NCBI GenBank assembly: GCA_023268615.1
Contig: JALQUC010000036.1
Span: 1-38,401 of the forward strand
Direction: 5' to 3'
DNA: 38,401 nt
DNA from: Candidatus Altimarinota bacterium
Lineage (GTDB): Bacteria > Patescibacteriota > Gracilibacteria > BD1-5 > JAGOOR01
Positions 17,033 to 26,145 of this stretch are shown here, one piece after another (position 1 is the first letter of the stretch; each line of letters begins with the position of its first letter). The notes beneath the pieces are model-generated. The model ran no database searches, was not told the DNA's origin, and saw only the letters and a program-made list of their open reading frames with translations. A program made the translations under genes and the position numbers.

Positions 17033-19021
17033 ATGACACTCACGATAGACACTCAAAAATTAGCAGCACTTCGAACTGTCTTTCAGAGAGGCTCTGCCGC
17101 GCAGAGAAAATTTCATATTCAGACTTTTGGTTGTCAGATGAATCATGCTGATAGTGAGAAAATTCATATGCTTCTCACCCAGGCAGGATTGGCGAAGGTC
17201 GACACTTGGGAGGAGGCTGATATTGTTATTTTCAACACCTGTTCTGTCCGTCAGAAAGGCGAAGACAAGGTATTTGGCTTTGTTGAGGAAATAGACAGAC
17301 TTCGACAACAAACAGGTCGAGATATCAAAGTGGGGCTGACGGGTTGCATGACCCGAAAAACCGGACTCAATAAGAAGTATTATGACTATCAGGGGAGGAA
17401 GAATACCACGAAGATTGAACTCCTTAATTTAGACCAAGAGAAAAAAGAAAAGAGAAAAGAGAAAAAAGCAGGAATTTCTTTATTTAATTCTGATGATGAA
17501 CTCTTCAATCGTGTTGATACTATTGATTTTGTCGTGCGCATCGAGGAAATAGGAGCTCTCACGACGCTACTCTCGATCATGTATGGTGAGGATATAGGTC
17601 AAGATGACGCCTTTCAGTCCTATCTCCGTGTTCGTCAGGAACGAGATGCTTCTCGGAGTGCGAATATCATTATTCAGACGGGTTGTGATAACTATTGTAC
17701 CTTTTGTATCGTCCCATATACCCGTGGGCATGAGGTTTCTCGGCCAATTGACGACATTGTTGGCGAAGTTGTCGAAAGTGTCCTTCAACATGGGACCCGA
17801 GAGGTGACTTTACTTGGTCAGAATGTGAATAGTTACGGCAAAGAAACTCGCAAAAATCTCTGGAACGCAGGGGAGCTGACTTGGGTAACCTCCTTTGCAA
17901 AGGAGGTGTCTGAGCAAAGCGAAGACGGAGGATTTTTCACACACAATCATATTCCATACCGTGACGATTTAAAATTAAAAGCACAAGAGCTTAGAAAAAA
18001 TATGACTTGACCCGAAAAAAGTATCTGGTATCAAGTTTTAAGAAAAGATAAACTTTCTGGATATCGATTTTTACGACAAAAACCACTCCTCGAGTATATA
18101 GTCGATTTTTATTGTGATGAGCTCAAAATTGTCATTGAAATTGACGGTGATTCACATGATTTTCAGCAAGATTATGACGAAACTAGAACCAAAGAATTTT
18201 CAAAATATTGAATTTCTGTCTTGAGATTTACAAATAATGAAGTATTAAGAAATATTGATTGAGTATATCAGAAACTTGTTGAATTTATTAGATTAAATCC
18301 TCAGTCTCGTTCCTCGACAGCTCCTTTACAAAGGAGCTCTGTAACACCATTCCGTGAACTCCTGGAAAAAATAAATGAGGTCCCAGGACTTGATAGAATC
18401 AGATTTACTTCGTCCAATCCCCACGATATGACACGGGATATTCTCGATGCTCATTTTGATCTCGAGAAGTGCTGTCCCTACCTGCATTTTGCCCTCCAAT
18501 CTGGTGATAATGATTTACTCAAGAAAATGAATAGGAAACATTCGTATGACGACTTCCGGCTTCAGGTAGAGTATCTGCGTTCTCGCGATCCACTATTTGG
18601 TATATCGACAGATATTATTGTAGGATTTCCCGGGGAGACAGAGGAACAATTTGAAAATACTGTCAGGGCTTTTCGGGAATGTGAATTTGATTTTGCCTAT
18701 ATCGCTCGCTATTCTCCGCGGAAACAGACCTACGCTGCTCGGATGCCATGACAAGTACCTGCTGATGTGAAGGCAAAACGATGGGACAGATTGAATTCTC
18801 TCATGTATGACATTATTCAACAGAGGAATCAGCTCATGATAGGTCGCGAAGAAGTCATCATGGTCTCAAAAATTGATCAAGAAGATGGGGCTATTTCTGG
18901 TCGCACTCGGAATTTCAAAGAGGTATTCCTCCCAAAAAATGATACAATACAGTTGTGAGATTTGATTCCTGTGAAAATAATAGGGTTGGATAGGTGGGTA
19001 CTACAAGGCAGAGTCTTGTAA
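17033..19021 (+). CDS. miaB: MiaB-type tRNA methylthiotransferase with an inserted DUF559 domain
   Basis: One frame of 662 residues with five UGA codons; MiaB is normally about 440-500. Segments: UPF0004 domain with three cluster cysteines (QTFGCQMNHADSEK, NTCSVRQKGEDK, LTGCMTRK); radical SAM CxxxCxxC (GCDNYCTFCIVPYTRGHEVS); LLGQNVNSYG; then an insertion of about 150 residues; then MiaB resumes with TPFRELLEKINEVPGLDRIR, HFALQSGDNDLLKKMNRKHS, GISTDIIVGFPGETEEQFEN, YSPRKQTYAARMPG and a short TRAM-like end. It would add methylthio to i6A37 of tRNA. A Lys-rich stretch (EKKEKRKEKKAG) in the first half is also unusual. Removing the insertion restores the frame exactly. Whether the enzyme works with the insert is unknown. 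Confidence 0.93.
17890..18340 (+). mobile_element. DUF559 nuclease-like element with terminal inverted repeats, inserted in-frame in miaB
   Basis: The insert is bounded by GTAAC direct repeats (17885-17889 and 18341-18345). Its ends are about 45-bp inverted repeats, each opening with its own palindrome: ACCTCCTTTGCAAAGGAGGT (17888-17907) and AGCTCCTTTACAAAGGAGCT (18319-18338). Both lead inward to a GAGGATTT box. Between them is a DUF559 (PF04480) domain: LKAQELRKNMTGPEKSIWYQ, GYRFLRQKPLLEYIVDFYCD, KIVIEIDGDSHDFQQDYDE, VLRFTNNEVLRNI. This is a PD-(D/E)xK-like, Vsr-related nuclease fold. Three UGA codons are decoded as Gly. Composition (TTT, AAA, TTA) is more AT-rich than miaB around it. The 451-bp element plus the 5-bp duplication is 456 bp, 152 codons, so miaB stays open. 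Confidence 0.85.
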
Positions 19022-19050
19022 GACAAAAGACAAAGTTCAAAATACAAAAT
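19022..19050 (+). repeat. A-rich interspersed repeat between miaB and the nucleotidyltransferase
   Basis: GACAAAAGACAAAGTTC and AAAATACAAAAT match the repeat at 32218-32245 (reverse orientation) in nearly every position and resemble 5929-5955. It overlaps the first base or two of the next ATG. Confidence 0.6.
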
Positions 19051-19699
19051 GATGAAACACTTTTTCCCTTTTCGACATCGTCTCACACTTCGTCTGCTGG
19101 AGTTATTTCCACAGATTCTTCTCATAGCCCTCTGTAATTCTCGTGCTATGGGTGAGGCGGATGAAAATTCTGACATTGATCTCTTTATCATCGCCAAAAA
19201 AGGGAATCTCTGGACTGTGCGGTTTATTGTGACCATTCTTACTTCTATACTTGGCGTGCGTAGGAGAAATACTCATGGTCTGCAGAAATGAACCCCTGAG
19301 TATATCAAGAGAACGAAAGATAGATTTTGCCTCTCATTTTTTATCACAGAAGAGTCTATGAATTTCGAGAGTATTCGTTTGCAACCAAATGACCCCTATC
19401 TTGATCGGTGGATTTATACTCTCATTCCGCTCATAAATAAAAATGCCACTTATGAGCATTTTATGGAGGCTAATTGAGTTGAACCAACCCAGACCTGGAC
19501 AAATCCCACCTGGAAGTTATTTTTTATCAGGCTGGGCAATATTTTTGGATTTTTTTCTCTTTTTGAATCCGTCGTTAAGAAAGTTTGGCTTCCGAAAACA
19601 TTAAAAACTTACGAGACTCTCCGAAAACCATGGTGAGTCGTTATTTCAGATAGTATGCTCAAATTTCATGATCAGGATGTGAGGAAAAATTTTCTTTAA
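19049..19699 (+). CDS. Nucleotidyltransferase-domain protein
   Basis: This 216-residue protein has three UGA codons. Residues about 25-55 (LIALCNSRAMGEADENSDID, LFIIAKKG) match the minimal nucleotidyltransferase motif: a Ser-rich turn, then DxD (DID) for metal binding, as in Pol-beta-type NTases. After it comes a hydrophobic segment (TVRFIVTILTSILGV) and a C-terminal region with KLFFIRLGNIFGFFSLFESV. Its size and the single NTase core suggest an MNT-like protein or an enzyme transferring a nucleotide to another molecule. No HEPN partner is adjacent, so a toxin-antitoxin role is not supported. The start could be at either of two tandem ATG codons. Confidence 0.72.
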
Positions 19700-19703
19700 C
19701 TGT

Positions 19704-20618
19704 CTATTTTCTGTATTTACCTAAGAAATCTTTTAAAGATAAAACAGTTTCTTCATTTTTATTTTGAATGCACAATATAACAACCCATTCGCTTCACTGT
19801 TTCTGCATTCTAATATTATAAAAACCTTCTTTACAAGAATCTTTGTTAAAATGTGGGCATGATTGACATACACTGTCCAGGAACATTTTCTCTATTTTCT
19901 TTATAATCATTTTACCAATACCAGGGAAGAGATAAGTTCCTCGAGAGCTAGATGTTCCAGGTTCTCTTTTTATGGATAATAACTCTCAACTATATAATTC
20001 AATTAATCTTTGTATACCATTTGCAGAGGCTTCTTTTTCATTTAGATTATCTAAAACTCTCATTTCTGCTCAGCTTTCAACTGCAAAGCGGAATACATGC
20101 ATAATTCGCTCTATATCTGCCTCTTCTGATAAAACGGAATTTATTCTCACTTTGACGCCAGCATCTATTAAGAATCTAATATTTTCTTGCGATCTATCAA
20201 TTTGTTCTTGAGCCCAGACTTTACTAACTTTTCTCGACATTATATTCATTAATTCTTCTGGAGCTAATGTATGGAGTGAAAAATTCACTGCATCAATGCC
20301 ACTTACTGCCATATCTTCTCTTATTTTTGTTCAAAATTGACCATTTGTTGTTATTTTTGCTACAAATCAAGATGCCTTTAAACCTGAAATTATTTGAGGA
20401 GTCTGGGGATTCAACGTTGGTTCTCAGCCCGTCAGGTGAACTTCTTCTATTCCACAGTTTTTCCTTAGTTCCTCCAGGTTTCCCTGTAGTTCCTCATCCC
20501 AAAAAATAGGCGATGCAACTAAATCTCATTCGTTATGACAAAATTCACAAGACCAGCTACAAGGCTCAAATACTTTTAATCGTACAGATCCTACGGAATT
20601 TACATCTCAGAATTCCAT
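19704..20618 (-). CDS. MoaA-like radical SAM protein
   Basis: Eight UGA codons give 304 residues. The cluster motif is CSWSCEFCHNEG (CxxxCxxC with MoaA-like HNEG), followed by HLTG[UGA]EPTLNPQ, the GGEP motif that binds SAM. FSLHTLAPEELMNIMSRKVS and NIRFLIDAGVKVRINSVLS belong to the TIM barrel. A C-terminal CQSCPHFNKDSC plus a later Cys (VVILCIQN) may hold an auxiliary cluster, as in MoaA or SPASM/twitch proteins. The substrate is unknown. ATG 20616-20618 overlaps the end of the CYTH gene by 19 bases, so the two are coupled. It ends TAG, 4 bases from the convergent nucleotidyltransferase gene. Confidence 0.85.
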
Positions 20619-21178
20619 ATTTTAGGTGGATTTTGGAAAGAAACAACAGGTATTTTTATAAATACCTCTCTTGGTATACCAAGTTCTTTTTCATATATAA
20701 CTTCTGAACCTCAAAATATTCCTTCGTCCCATTCCAATCATAATTCTGATACTATTTTACGGACATTTCTTTCGGTGGGTCATTCAATCTCAATATATGG
20801 ATTTAGTCATGGCCATGTATCTATACAGACTTCTATATCACCATTAACCCAAATTTCTCTCGTATTCTCCTGAAAAGCAGTATTAATAAGACCAGTTTTC
20901 TGAAGTATTTCAGATGCTCATTCAAAGCTATTAACTTGTATTTCTATTTCTTCTACACCTTTGATACTGTCTTCATGTATACATTTATAAGTCATTGTTA
21001 CTTTTCATTGTTCTGCTCGGACTCGGAACCATTCATTTTTTTCAGTTTGTAAAAAATGAAATGTCTTTCTTTGAGATAAAAATTCCTTTTTTTCACAGAG
21101 AAAGCCCAAGAGAGAAAGTTTTTTTACAAACGCTTCTTTGTCTATCTTTATAAATTTAATTTCATACTCATGTTGCAT
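20600..21178 (-). CDS. CYTH-domain protein (CyaB / thiamine-triphosphatase-like)
   Basis: Reading six UGA codons as Gly gives a 192-residue protein invisible under the standard code. It opens with the CYTH signature ExExK (HEYEIKF). Alternating charged strands of the triphosphate tunnel follow: EWFRVRAEQGKVTMTYKCIH, VEEIEIQVNSFEGASEIL, NTREIWVNGDIEVCIDTWPG, LNPYIEIEGPTERNVRKIVS. This is the full CYTH layout (charged ExE, RxR, K, ExE, D strands). CYTH enzymes act on triphosphates such as ThTP or tripolyphosphate; some are class IV adenylyl cyclases. The substrate here is not predictable. It lies between a dTMP-kinase-like and a radical SAM gene in one operon. Confidence 0.85.
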
Positions 21179-21191
21179 ATATTAAATTTTA

Positions 21192-21746
21192 TTATTTTCA
21201 CAAAAACTGCAATGCTCTTATTAATGTCTCTTCTGGTTCTAATTTTGTATTGTCAATCAATAAATCTGTTCCTCGTTTTATAAATCAGCCTTGAGTTCTA
21301 GTAAACAAATCTTCATTTGTTTCAAATTGCGTCCTTACGGGTCTTCCAGATAATCTACTTATAATAGAATTTCTTTCTGCGATTAGCAGAATTTCTACCT
21401 TCTCTCTTATACTTTGTTCTAATTGTATCGCTTCTTCAGTGTTGAGAAATCATTCCATAGCTTCATGATGTACTATGGTTGAACCAATAAGCCTATCACA
21501 AACAACCATTTTTCATTCTCTACGCATTTTATTTATTTTTTCTATATCTTCTCGGCAGGCTTCTAGATAAAATTTAAACCTATCTGATACAGGTACTCAA
21601 ACACGATCAAACACCGCTCTTTCTTTTGCTGTTCTAGTTCCGGGGGTTTTGTAGTATTCCCCTTTTATTTCATGCGCAAGTCATTTTGCCAGTGTCGTTT
21701 TTCATACACCATCTATTCATTCTATTATGATAAGAGAGGTATTCAT
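21192..21746 (-). CDS. Thymidylate-kinase-like P-loop kinase
   Basis: This 184-residue protein carries eight UGA codons. The Walker A is IE[UGA]IDGV[UGA]KTTLAKGLA, so two of its three glycines are UGA-encoded (21717-21719 and 21702-21704). Next come EYYKTPGTRTAKERAVFDRV (substrate-site region), FYLEACREDIEKI, MVVCDRLIGSTIVHHEAMEG (the DR-x-x-x-S motif of dTMP kinases) and VEILLIAERNSIISRLSGRP (lid). Overall length and motif order follow thymidylate kinase, but the P-loop IDGVGKTT rather than xDGaGKsT and the altered EPG box suggest a paralogue or other nucleoside-monophosphate kinase. It starts 4 bases after the Gre-like gene. Confidence 0.85.
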
Positions 21747-21750
21747 GTTT

Positions 21751-22206
21751 TTATTTTCATTCAGGAGGCACAATCATCATCTCTTGCTTATTGAATGTTA
21801 TGACATCAAAAAAGTTTTTCCCAAAAATTAACATTCCTAAAGGTGATTCATGGGAAATGCCGTTACTTAATTCTAAGTAGTTACCTACTCAGGTCATTTG
21901 ATAATATGCAATTTCTTCTGTGTCCATATTTTCTAGTCCAAATCTGGTCATCAAACCTATTTTATCCTGATCTGTTTCTGCTTCTTGCAGAATAGCACTT
22001 GCTCGGTTTCTGGTCAATTCTCTCAATAATGTTGTATCTACTTTGGCTGCATCTAATAATACATCGCGAGGCGCATTATCATGCCAAGTTTCACTTGATT
22101 GAGAAAGTGCGTCCCGCATATCAGATGATCTTCTTTGCTGTCTTGATAGTAAAACAGAGAGTTTTTTTTCCAGTGCTTCAAATTCCTGAGGTGTTACAAG
22201 TCACAT
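21751..22206 (-). CDS. GreA/GreB-like protein
   Basis: With three UGA codons (the second codon included) the product is 151 residues, close to GreA length (about 158). The N-terminal half is a charged helical hairpin (TPQEFEALEKKLSVLLSRQQ ... NAPRDVLLDAAKVDTTLLRE). The C-terminal half has GVGNYLELSNGISHESPLGM and LIFGKNFFDVITFN, recalling the Gre/Rnk FKBP-like end (isxxSPlGxALlGkxvGD.v). Gre factors rescue backtracked RNA polymerase through acidic residues at the hairpin tip; HDNAPRD is a possible tip but is weakly conserved. A divergent Gre-fold paralogue is the safest call. It leads a four-gene operon. Confidence 0.6.
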
Positions 22207-22220
22207 ATGTATAACAGATT

Positions 22221-22246
22221 ATTTTATTATTGTATAATAATAAAAT
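22221..22246. repeat. AT palindrome between gyrA and the Gre-like operon
   Basis: ATTTTATTATT, GTAT, AATAATAAAAT: a perfect inverted repeat with 11-bp arms. It lies in the 55-bp gap ahead of the Gre-like gene and could be a weak terminator for gyrA, an operator, or both. A TATACA/TATAAT-like box overlaps its centre. Confidence 0.6.
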
Positions 22247-22261
22247 TTTTGTTATGTCAAA

Positions 22262-24736
22262 TTATTTTTCTTCCTCTTCTTCCCGTTCTCTCACGATACT
22301 CATAGAGGTGACTGCATCATCGTCGCGGAGCTTGGTCAGGATGACTCATTGAGCGACTCGACCGGTGACACGGACATCCTTGAGTGGGCTTCGGACTGTC
22401 TGTCCTGATTTGGTGACGAGAACAAAATCTGATGATTTTCTGTCTTCTTCTGTGAGCATGGTTGCAGAGATGATTTTACCAGTTTTGGCTGTGACGGCAC
22501 CCACCTTGACCCCACTACCACCTCGACCCTGTGATCGATAATCCTCGATATCTGAGAGCTTTCCGAGACCTCTCTCTGAAGTGGTGAATACATATTTCAT
22601 TTCTTTTGAAACGACAGATGCTGTGACGAGTTTATCCTTTCATTTGAGTCGGATTCATCGTACACCCATAGCAGCACGACCCATAGCACGGACATCGGTT
22701 TCTGGGAATTGGATTGCCTGTCCTTCGTTTGAGACGAGGAGCATCATATCTGATCCACTCGTAGGGCAGACCCAGCCAAGACTGTTTCCTTCTTCGACCT
22801 TGATGACGATGAGTCCTGATGAGCGAATATTGGTGATTTCTGTTCTCTCGAGTCGTTTTACTGTACCATCTGTGGTCGCGAAGAAGAGGAATGGTTTCGT
22901 TGCTTCGTTGGCATTGAGTATTGTCGAGATAGATTCAGTTGGTTGGAGTGAGATGAAATTCACAATTGGTGAACCCTTTGCTGTTCTCGAAAATTCTGGT
23001 ATCTCATAGGTCGGGAGCTGAAATACACGACCAGATGAGGTGAAGAACCAGAGATCATCGTGATTGTTTGATGAGAGGAGGATTTGTATCTCGTCTTCTT
23101 CTTTTGTGGCTGTTGCGACACCCATACCACCTCGTTTTTGTGTGCGGTAGGTTGATGCCTTGAGTCGTTTCACATAGCCCTGTTTTGAGAGTGTGATGAT
23201 GACTTCTTCGTTTGGGATGGTGTCTTTTGCGCTGAATTGTCCGAGTGGTGAAGCGTGAACTTCTGTTCGACGATCATCGCCATATTTTTCATTGATTTCT
23301 GTGAGCTCATCACCGATGATGGCATCGACTCGTGCAGGTTTTGAGAGGATATCCTTGAGATCTGCGATGACGAGGAGTTTCTCTGCGAGTTCGTCTTCGA
23401 GCTTCTTTCGCTCCATGCCTGAGAGTCTCTGGAGTTGCATCTCGAGGATGGCCACTGCTTGTCTCTCTGAGAGCTTGAATTTTGTCTGGAGTTTATCACT
23501 TGCATCCTGGCGGTCTTTACTCTTTTTGATTGTTTCGATGACCTCGTCGATATTATCCAGAGCAATCTTCAACCCCTCGAGGATGTGTGCCCGTTCTTCT
23601 GCGATGCGGAGCTCATATTTGGTGCGGCGAGTGATGACTTCTTGACGGTGGACGATGAATTCTTCGAGTATTTCCTTGAGGTTGAAAAGCTTTGGCTGGA
23701 GACCACGATCTGTCAAGGCAATCATATTGTAGGCAAATGATGACTGCAGGCCTGTGAGCTTGAAGAGCTGATTCAATACTTCTCTTGGGAAGCTGTCGCG
23801 CTTGAGCTCGAGAACGACTCGGATACCGTCCTTGTTTGATTCATCACGGACTTCGGCGATACCGTTTACGATTTTTTCAGTGATGAGGTGGGCTACCTGC
23901 TCAACGATACTCGATGGAGTCGTCTGATAGGGGAGCTCATTGATGATGATAACGGGTCGACCTGATGCTGTCTCTTCGATGACTGCTTTTCCACGGAGGA
24001 TGATAGATCCACGACCTGTCGCGTAGGCTGAGAGGATATCTGCACGATTATAGATGACACCACCTGTTGGGAAATCTGGACCCTTGATAAATTCCATGAG
24101 ATCCTCGACGGTGATATCCTCGCGTTTTTCATGTTTGAGTACAAATTGGAGTGCACTGACGACCTCGCGGAGATTGTGAGGTGGAATATTGGTCGCCATA
24201 CCGACAGCGATACCGACTGAACCCATGAGGAGGAGATTTGGGACTCGTGCTGGGAGAACGGTTGGTTCTGCGTGAGAAGCATCGAAGTTTGGTCTCCAGT
24301 CGACTGTTTCCTTGTCTATATCAGCGAGCATCTCGGCTGTGATTTTGGACATCCTCGCCTCGGTATATCGATACGCCGCAGCACTATCCCCATCAACAGA
24401 ACCAAAGTTTCCCTGGCCATCGACGAGAGGGTAGCGGAGAGCCCATGGCTGAGCGAGACGGACCATTGCTTCATAGACAGAGCTATCACCGTGTGGGTGG
24501 TATTTTTTCAATACTTCACCGACGACTCAGGCAGATTTTGAGTATTTCTTCCCTGGATGGAGGCCTTCATCGTGCATCGCATAGAGGATACGACGGTGGA
24601 CAGGCTTCAACCCATCACGGATATCAGGAAGCGCACGAGAGACGATGACGCTCATCGCATAATCGAGGTAGCAATTCTCCATCTCGAACTTGATATCACG
24701 GCGGACATCATTCATGACAACAGGGTTTTCAGACAT
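22262..24736 (-). CDS. gyrA: DNA gyrase subunit A
   Basis: The frame of 824 residues contains four UGA codons (24527-24529, 22655-22657, 22640-22642 region, 22346-22348). The N-terminal breakage-reunion domain has [52 protein letters not shown] and the catalytic tyrosine in [21 protein letters not shown] precedes it. The C-terminal beta-pinwheel carries repeated blades and the GyrA-box-like [11 protein letters not shown] that sets gyrase apart from ParC. With GyrB it introduces negative supercoils. The start ATG has no Shine-Dalgarno sequence; a promoter lies about 110 bp upstream. The last blade retains [16 protein letters not shown]. Two UGA codons are only five codons apart (VRGIRLKGKDK). 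Confidence 0.97.
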
Positions 24737-24746
24737 AGGGTTTTGT

Positions 24747-24785
24747 AAAAAAGAAGAAAGAAGAAATAAAAAAGAAGAAAGCAGG
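24747..24785. repeat. Purine-rich tract in the gyrA leader
   Basis: Units such as AAAAAAGAAGAAAGAAG run up to GCAGGATTTCTT. A pyrimidine-rich stretch (TTATCTATTCTTTATTATCT) about 25 bases on can pair with it. Similar tracts occur at 3166-3205, 17436-17472 and 32862-32895. Confidence 0.5.
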
Positions 24786-24846
24786 ATTTCTTATCGATTA
24801 CCCATTATTATCTATTCTTTATTATCTATTCTTTTGTAGCCCAGAA

Positions 24847-24873
24847 AGTATAGAGAAAACTCCTTTTTAGCAA
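24847..24873 (-). promoter_or_regulatory. Candidate gyrA promoter
   Basis: On the minus strand TTGCTA (24868-24873) and TATACT (24847-24852) are spaced 15 bp. It gives a leader of about 105 bases that contains the purine/pyrimidine arms. Confidence 0.4.
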
Positions 24874-24916
24874 GGTTTTATCCGGTGAAATATTTTTTCT
24901 AAATATTGTGTATTTT

Positions 24917-25273
24917 CTACCAGTAGAATCTTCTTCTATTCATATAATAATCTTCAAGAGTACCAGGTGCAGGCGGTGTGTGTTTGACGCTGCGCTTTGG
25001 TTCTTCTGGCTTTTGTACAGGTGTGACGGGCGGTATTGTATCAGGAGATTTTTTGGAGATTTCTCGGATAATTCTTCTCTCACTTGCTGTGAGCTCACCG
25101 GTGAAAATGTTTTTTATTAATGTATGAGGTTCAGCACAGCCGTGAGCAGAGAGGATGTCTATAACTCTCTCAGGAGTTCTGCCTGTATTATTTTGGTCAA
25201 TAGCATGTGCCCGGATAGCTTCTTTCGTCGTATGGATTCCTTGGTGTCGTTTCGAATCAAATGATGATTTCAT
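24917..25273 (-). CDS. Unknown 118-residue protein, paralogue of the gene upstream
   Basis: No family is recognised and no UGA is used. The N-terminus MKSSFDSKRHQGIHTTKEAI closely resembles MKSSYESAEHRAIHTIKEEV of the gene just upstream (25317-26030). Both also share a later ELTxSERxxxRxI-type segment (GELTASERRIIREI against RELSGSERWKVRNI). The C-terminal part is Pro-rich (TIPPVTPVQKPEEPKRSVKH) and ends YYMNRRRFYW before TAG. It is soluble, basic and short. A palindrome sits 5 bases ahead of its ATG, as in the paralogue. It looks like a truncated tandem duplicate whose C-terminal half was replaced. Confidence 0.7.
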   Translation of the reverse strand: MKSSFDSKRHQGIHTTKEAIRAHAIDQNNTGRTPERVIDILSAHGCAEPHTLIKNIFTGELTASERRIIREISKKSPDTIPPVTPVQKPEEPKRSVKHTPPAPGTLEDYYMNRRRFYW

Positions 25274-25277
25274 AATT

Positions 25278-25298
25278 ATACTTTAATCATTAAAGTAT
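25278..25298. promoter_or_regulatory. Perfect 21-bp palindrome directly before the start codon
   Basis: ATACTTTAAT-C-ATTAAAGTAT has 10-bp arms around one base. It ends 4 bases before the ATG of the 118-residue gene and contains TATA-like sequence, so a bound regulator would block both transcription start and translation. Confidence 0.6.
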
Positions 25299-25316
25299 TT
25301 ATATATTATTGCTATA

Positions 25317-26030
25317 TTATTTTTGTCAATCATTGAGCTCGAGATACTTTTTTCTCTTCAATTGTTTCCTTCTTATTATTGTTCTCAAAATACTTCGTTC
25401 CCGTGGCTTTTCCTCTATAAATTGGAGATCTTTTTGTGACCATTTGTATTTCTTTCAGTTCTGTCACTCAATAGCAGTTGCAAGCCTTGCTTCAGTGAAG
25501 TAGTTCCTTATTGCTGCTTCAGCTGTTTCTCCTTTTATTTCTCTGTCATGAGGAGACCCAACGAGGAGAGATCTCCAGAGTGTGATTCCTCATATGCTTG
25601 CAAAAAATTCCGGTCCAGATTTTCCAGGCTTTTCAACAATTTCTATATTTCATAGCTGACCGAGCCAGTCTTTTATAGCTTCGAGGGTGTAGAGGGGTTT
25701 ATGATTTTGTTCTTCTCATGATTCTGTGTTTCAATTTGATGTTCTTACTCTTTTCAATAGTCGTCGTATTTTTCCTTGTAGTTTTAGTTCTCTTTTTTCA
25801 TCACGCGTGTTGCCAAGAGCTATATTTCGTACTTTCCATCGCTCAGATCCAGAGAGCTCTCTTGTTATAATCCTTTCCACAGTAGCTCATAGAGTACTAT
25901 TATCACCAATTATTTCATTGAGTCTGCGACCAATTTTACCACTTCTGAGGTATTCAAGAGCTTCCGTGTGTACTTCTTCTTTTATTGTATGAATTGCTCT
26001 ATGTTCTGCCGATTCGTAGGACGATTTCAT
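25317..26030 (-). CDS. Unknown 237-residue protein of a local paralogous family
   Basis: Eight UGA codons must be read as Gly to keep this frame open. The N-terminal 75 residues are paralogous to the 118-residue gene downstream. The rest is charged and helical: LEAIKDWLGQLGNIEIVEKP then GKSGPEFFASIGGITLWRSL, KGETAEAAIRNYFTEARLAT, and a Lys/Arg-rich end. I see no catalytic motif, signal peptide or membrane helix. The basic C-terminus (RTIIRRKQLKRKKYLELND) may bind nucleic acid. A palindrome similar to the paralogue's lies just before the ATG, suggesting common control. Confidence 0.68.
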
Positions 26031-26035
26031 ATATG

Positions 26036-26054
26036 TATTTTACTCGGTAAAGTA
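26036..26054. promoter_or_regulatory. Palindrome before the 237-residue gene
   Basis: TATTTTAC-TCG-GTAAAGTA has 8-bp arms with one mismatch and shares the TACTTTA half-site with the palindrome at 25278-25298, in the same position relative to the start codon. Confidence 0.5.
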
Positions 26055-26107
26055 TATACATATTATTATCAAATAAACATTGTCAATGATTCTTCTGATG
26101 TAGATTG

Positions 26108-26138
26108 TCCTTTGTATTTTGTATTTTGTATTTATACT
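26108..26138 (+). promoter_or_regulatory. A-rich repeat (reverse orientation) ending in a -10 box
   Basis: Tandem TTTGTATTTTG units of the interspersed A-rich repeat run directly into TATACT (26133-26138), which is 7 bases before the ATG at 26146. The repeat may thus supply the promoter of a leaderless mRNA. Confidence 0.45.
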
Positions 26139-26145
26139 CTCCTGT

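Noticed and set aside
17889-18345. Intein in MiaB
   Set aside because: No N-terminal Cys/Ser splice block, no terminal His-Asn plus Cys/Ser, and the ends are DNA inverted repeats with a target duplication.
19049-19699. MNT/HEPN toxin-antitoxin pair
   Set aside because: No HEPN gene adjoins the nucleotidyltransferase; the neighbour is a convergent radical SAM gene.
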